Below, piece by piece: positions 31,691 through 34,879 of a stretch of DNA of 34,879 bases; position 1 is the stretch's first letter; each line of letters begins with the position of its first letter. The position numbers and the translations under genes were made by a program. Below the pieces are notes generated by a model. It had not been told where the DNA came from and ran no database searches. It saw only the letters and a program-made list of their open reading frames with translations. This DNA is from Streptomyces soli (GTDB taxonomy: Bacteria > Actinomycetota > Actinomycetes > Streptomycetales > Streptomycetaceae). The stretch covers positions 1 through 34,879 of the forward strand of contig NZ_RJVR01000053.1 of NCBI RefSeq assembly GCF_003999195.1, given 5' to 3'.

Positions 31691-33438
31691 ACGACGAGCG
31701 TAGCGACGGCGACCGAGTGCCCGGGCAGCAGCAGCCGCCCGTAGGCGTCCGGGGGCGGGCAGGGCGTCCAGACGGCGACGACCTCGCACGGGCCGTGCAG
31801 CGGGACGACCGCCTCCTCGGCGGAGAGGTTCACGGCGACCCGGAAGCGGCCCCGGCCCAGGCACAGGGTCTGCTTGCCGTGGTCCACCCGTACGGCCCCC
31901 AGATCCGGGTCGGTCAGCTCGGGCTCGGCGTGCCGCAGGGCGATCAGCTTCCGGTACCAGGCGAGCAGCGCCGCGTGCGGCTCGCGATCCGGCTCGGCCC
32001 AGTCCAGGCAGGAACGGCGCCGGGTGGCGGGGTCCTGGGGGTCGGGGATGTCCTCGGCGTCCCAGCCGTGGGCGGCGAACTCGCGGCGGCGCCCCCGGGT
32101 GATGGCGGCCGCCAGCTCGGGGTCGTCGTGGTCGGTGAAGAACTGCCAGGGCGTGCGCGCGCCCCACTCCTCGCCCATGAAGAGCATCGGCGTGTACGGC
32201 GAGGTGAGCACCAGCGCGCCGGCGGCCGCCAGCAGCCCGGGCGTGACCGCCGCCGCGAGCCGGTCACCGGTCGCGCGGTTGCCGATCTGGTCGTGGGTCT
32301 GGGCGTACGCGAGGAAACGGTGCGCCGCCGTGGTCGTACGGTCGACGGGGCGGCCGTGCGTGCGGCCCCGGAAGCCGGAATACGTACCGTCGTGGAAGAA
32401 GACGTCGCCCAGCACCTTGGCCAGGCCCGCGACGCCCGCGCGCGCGAAGTCCTCGTAGTAGCCGAAGGATTCGCCGGTCACGCTGGCGTGCAGGGCGTGG
32501 TGGAAGTCGTCGTTCCACTGGGCGTGCAGGCCGAGGCCGCCCGCCACGCGCGGGGTGGTGCTGCGGGGGTCGTTCAGGTCGGACTCGGCGATCAGGAACA
32601 GCGGCCGGCCGAGCGCGGCGGACAGCGCGTCCACGGCGGTCGACAACTCCTCCAGGAAGTGCAGCGCCCGCGTGTCGACCAGCGCGTGGACCGCGTCGAG
32701 CCGCAGCCCGTCCAGCCGGTAGTCCCGCAGCCAGGCCAGGGCGCTGCCGATGAGATACGCCCGTACCTCGTCCGAGCCCGGCGCGTCGAGGTTGACCGCG
32801 TCGCCCCAGGGTGTGTGGTGCCGGTCGGTGAAGTACGGCCCGAAGGCGGGCAGATAGTTGCCGGACGGGCCGAGGTGGTTGTGTACGACGTCCAGCACCA
32901 CCCCCAGCCCGTGGGTGTGGGCGGCGTCCACGAAGCGCTTCAGCCCGTCGGGGCCGCCGTACGGCTCGTGGACCGCCCACAGCGACACGCCCTCGTACCC
33001 CCAGCCGTGGGTGCCGGGGAAGGGGCAGACCGGCATCAGCTCGATGTGCGTGATGCCCAACTCGGCCAGGTGCGGCAGCCGTTCGACCGCCGCGTCGAAG
33101 GTGCCCTCGACGGTGAAGGTGCCGACGTGCAGCTCGTACAGCACCGCCCCCGGCAGCGGCCTGCCGGGCCACTCCCGCTGCCACACGTAGCTCCCGTGGT
33201 CCACGACCGCACTCAGCCCGTCCGGCCCGTCCGGCTGGCGCCGGGAACGCGGATCGGGCAGGGGCCGGTCGCTCCCGTCCAGCACGAAGGCGTAGCGCGA
33301 GCCGTCGGCGGCCGGTGCGTCGGTGACCCACCAGCCGCCGCGTTCAGGATCGCGCTGCATGTCGTGCGCGCGACCGTCGACCCGAACCTCCACATCAGCG
33401 GCGCTCGGCGCCCACACGTCGAAGAGCATGGTCACCAT
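31687..33438 (-). CDS. treZ: malto-oligosyltrehalose trehalohydrolase TreZ
   Basis: This 583-residue GH13 enzyme releases trehalose from maltooligosyltrehalose made by TreY. An N-terminal Ig-like domain (about 1-90) precedes the (beta/alpha)8 barrel. The catalytic nucleophile is D248 in DGLRLDAVHAL, the acid/base E285 in LIAESDLNDPR and the transition-state stabiliser D383 in QTHDQIGN. A C-terminal beta domain ends the protein. LYELHVGTFT (100-109) is typical of TreZ and branching enzymes. treY is not in the window and may lie beyond the right edge or elsewhere. The first ATG (33438) has a weak ribosome site; ATG 33429 is an alternative. Confidence 0.95.
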   Translation of the reverse strand: MVTMLFDVWAPSAADVEVRVDGRAHDMQRDPERGGWWVTDAPAADGSRYAFVLDGSDRPLPDPRSRRQPDGPDGLSAVVDHGSYVWQREWPGRPLPGAVLYELHVGTFTVEGTFDAAVERLPHLAELGITHIELMPVCPFPGTHGWGYEGVSLWAVHEPYGGPDGLKRFVDAAHTHGLGVVLDVVHNHLGPSGNYLPAFGPYFTDRHHTPWGDAVNLDAPGSDEVRAYLIGSALAWLRDYRLDGLRLDAVHALVDTRALHFLEELSTAVDALSAALGRPLFLIAESDLNDPRSTTPRVAGGLGLHAQWNDDFHHALHASVTGESFGYYEDFARAGVAGLAKVLGDVFFHDGTYSGFRGRTHGRPVDRTTTAAHRFLAYAQTHDQIGNRATGDRLAAAVTPGLLAAAGALVLTSPYTPMLFMGEEWGARTPWQFFTDHDDPELAAAITRGRRREFAAHGWDAEDIPDPQDPATRRRSCLDWAEPDREPHAALLAWYRKLIALRHAEPELTDPDLGAVRVDHGKQTLCLGRGRFRVAVNLSAEEAVVPLHGPCEVVAVWTPCPPPDAYGRLLLPGHSVAVATLVV

Positions 33439-33497
33439 GCTGCGGCACGCCGGGCCCGCCGTCAGGGAATAACACGAGACGGATCACAGGAGCCGGA

Positions 33498-34409
33498 TCA
33501 CACGAGGTTGACCCGCTCCTGCGTCACCGGATAGCCCGCCTTGGCGAAATGCGCCGCCATTGGGGCGTTGCCCTGGTCGGTCGCGGCAACGATCCGTTCT
33601 GCGCCGTACCCGACCAGGTCGTGCGTGCATTCGACCAGCAGGTCGTACGCGTAGCCGTGGCCGCGCTGTTCAGGCAGCACGCCGATGAAGCCGATGACAT
33701 AGCGCCCCGCGCTGGTGCGGCTCGGCACCTGTATGCCCGCCGGTTCCCCGTCCCGGGTGTACGCCAGCCGCCACCATTCACGCGGTGACGGGAACCAGAG
33801 CAGGATGTCCAGCTCCTCCCGCGCCGCCGCGTCGGGTCCCTTCTCCGCGACCGTGTGCCGGGTGTGGGCGTCCAGGCTGCCGTGCCCGATGCGCTTGAGT
33901 ACGTCCAGGATCACCGCGTCGTCCGGCTCGGGCCGGAACTCCAGCCGCCCGGGCGGCTCCGGCAGCCCGCACTCCGGCGTCCAGTCGTACCGGAACCGTT
34001 CCACCAGCGGCTCCATGCCGGCCACGATCGCCGCGTCGATCCGCGCCTGCGCCACCTCCCGTACGTCGGGGCGGTCGCGCCAGCCCGGTGGCAGCAACAG
34101 GTCGTACTCGGCCTTCAGCGGCGCGGTGCGCAGCAGTTGTACGGCGGCGTCGGCATCGGTGAAGTCCAGCCAGTCGAGCGCCATCGGCTCGGCGTCCCCC
34201 GGCGCGCCCCACCACGCGGCCCGGGCGACGACCGCGCCCTCGCGCAGCGCCACCCAGGACCACTCGGGCCGGTACTCGCCGCCCTCGTCGGTCAGCGCGA
34301 AGGCGTGGCCGAGCAGGGGGCGACCGACGAGGCCGGGGTCGGGGTCGGAAAGGGAGTTGAAGAGGTGTGTCTCGCCCGCTTCGAGGGGGCGGATGACCAG
34401 ATCAGACAT
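33498..34409 (-). CDS. GNAT family N-acetyltransferase
   Basis: This 303-residue protein starts at ATG 34409, with AAGGA twelve bases upstream; the in-frame extension to 34481 is unlikely. The acetyl-CoA site is seen in GFIGVLPEQRGHGYAYDLL near 243-261, followed by ATDQGNAPMAAHFAKAGY, a classic GNAT end. The first half (about 1-140) is a second, degenerate GNAT-like region, so this may be a tandem GNAT. The acceptor substrate is unknown. It lies 59 bases upstream of treZ on the same strand and could be cotranscribed. Confidence 0.88.
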   Translation of the reverse strand: MSDLVIRPLEAGETHLFNSLSDPDPGLVGRPLLGHAFALTDEGGEYRPEWSWVALREGAVVARAAWWGAPGDAEPMALDWLDFTDADAAVQLLRTAPLKAEYDLLLPPGWRDRPDVREVAQARIDAAIVAGMEPLVERFRYDWTPECGLPEPPGRLEFRPEPDDAVILDVLKRIGHGSLDAHTRHTVAEKGPDAAAREELDILLWFPSPREWWRLAYTRDGEPAGIQVPSRTSAGRYVIGFIGVLPEQRGHGYAYDLLVECTHDLVGYGAERIVAATDQGNAPMAAHFAKAGYPVTQERVNLV

Positions 34410-34605
34410 GAGTGTCCAGAATCCTTCGGGAGAGTGTGACGCGCTCCCGGTCGGACACCTCGTCAGACGTGGGACGCCCATCTCAGGGGGCAGGAGCGCA
34501 CAGTTGTCGTCGCGTACATCGCGCTCGCCTCCTTCCTGGTCCAGGGCATTGAGCAGACCATAACCGCACGCTTCCGGCCGCGTCCACGTATTTGTTCCGG
34601 CCGCG

Positions 34606-34809
34606 CTACACCTTCAGGACCTCGTAGGGCAGCGGCTCCTCCCCGTCGTCCAGCTCGGCCGACGACGGCACGAAGTCCGGCTCCGTACGCGCCGCCGTGG
34701 CGCGCCGGGCCACGACCTCCGCCAGGGGCGGGGGAGTCAGCCCGAGCGCGGATATCAGCCGACCGTTCCTAGAGACTGAGTGGGAGTGAGTCCTGTTGCC
34801 AGAGCCCAT
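34606..34809 (-). CDS. possible small hypothetical protein
   Basis: A 67-residue frame ends at 34606. The C-terminal part (LGLTPPPLAEVVARRATAAR, then PSSAELDDGEEPLPYEVLKV) has plausible protein composition. The first 15 residues are Ser/His/Arg-rich and look random. No good ribosome site precedes ATG 34809. It could be a genuine small gene, or a gene remnant cut on its 5' side. No family is recognised. The flanks 34410-34605 and 34810-34879 show nothing supported. Confidence 0.3.
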   Translation of the reverse strand: MGSGNRTHSHSVSRNGRLISALGLTPPPLAEVVARRATAARTEPDFVPSSAELDDGEEPLPYEVLKV

Positions 34810-34879
34810 GCTCAGCCGAACACCCCGAACGGTCTTGGGTGTTCTGGTCCACCGCGTTCGCTCCGCGTCCGGCGCGCAC

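Noticed and set aside
31717..33534. 605-residue plus-strand frame
   Set aside because: Antisense to treZ, whose catalytic motifs are complete.

Overview
This window is high-GC (roughly 70%) actinobacterial DNA and almost certainly comes from a Streptomyces-type chromosome. The diagnostic content is a cslA-glxA pair, a full conservon (kinase, roadblock, DUF742, GTPase), a murC standing outside a dcw cluster, a DUF692/SCO6045-like pair, GTG/TTG starts, and dense tail-to-head ATGA overlaps. No tRNA, rRNA, CRISPR array or intact insertion sequence was seen.

Left part (1-12.1 kb): a cell-surface block. A translationally coupled DUF4142-DUF1996 pair of exported proteins is followed by a DUF692 (MNIO-type) gene with its SCO6045-like partner and a Pth2-type peptidyl-tRNA hydrolase. 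A secreted GH16-CBM6 glucanase converges on glxA (copper radical oxidase), which lies downstream of cslA (GT2 glycan synthase). Together CslA and GlxA are known to build and mature a glycan at hyphal tips. A membrane protein with a spermidine-synthase-like domain lies upstream of cslA on the same strand.

Middle part (12.3-18.7 kb): a tightly overlapping conservon reads rightward. Its fifth, translationally coupled gene looks like a TetR ligand-binding domain with no DNA-binding head. A PfkB sugar kinase converges on it, and an alpha-methylacyl-CoA racemase follows on the minus strand.

Decayed part (18.7-24 kb): a mosaic of truncated genes. An IclR-type HTH runs into a SARP/NB-ARC fragment, which runs into a frameshifted SDR tail. 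Further along are a doubly truncated quinone oxidoreductase, a second SDR tail, an ABC exporter tail and a headless YcaQ-like gene whose N-terminus is read from a palindromic repeat. Among the relics sit three apparently intact genes: a 61-residue secreted peptide with two cysteines and its own terminator, a 76-residue conserved-looking protein, and a Uma2-family nuclease-fold gene.

Right part (24-34.9 kb): a carboxylesterase, then core-type genes msrB, murC, a small conserved protein, a RibD-C reductase, zapE-like ATPase and ppk2. Then come treZ coupled to a 53-residue zinc-ribbon gene, a GNAT acetyltransferase, and a doubtful small ORF at the edge.

The most unusual items are the headless TetR domain in the conservon, the small secreted CxxxC peptide beside a truncated IclR-type regulator, and the DUF692 gene without a visible cysteine-rich precursor.
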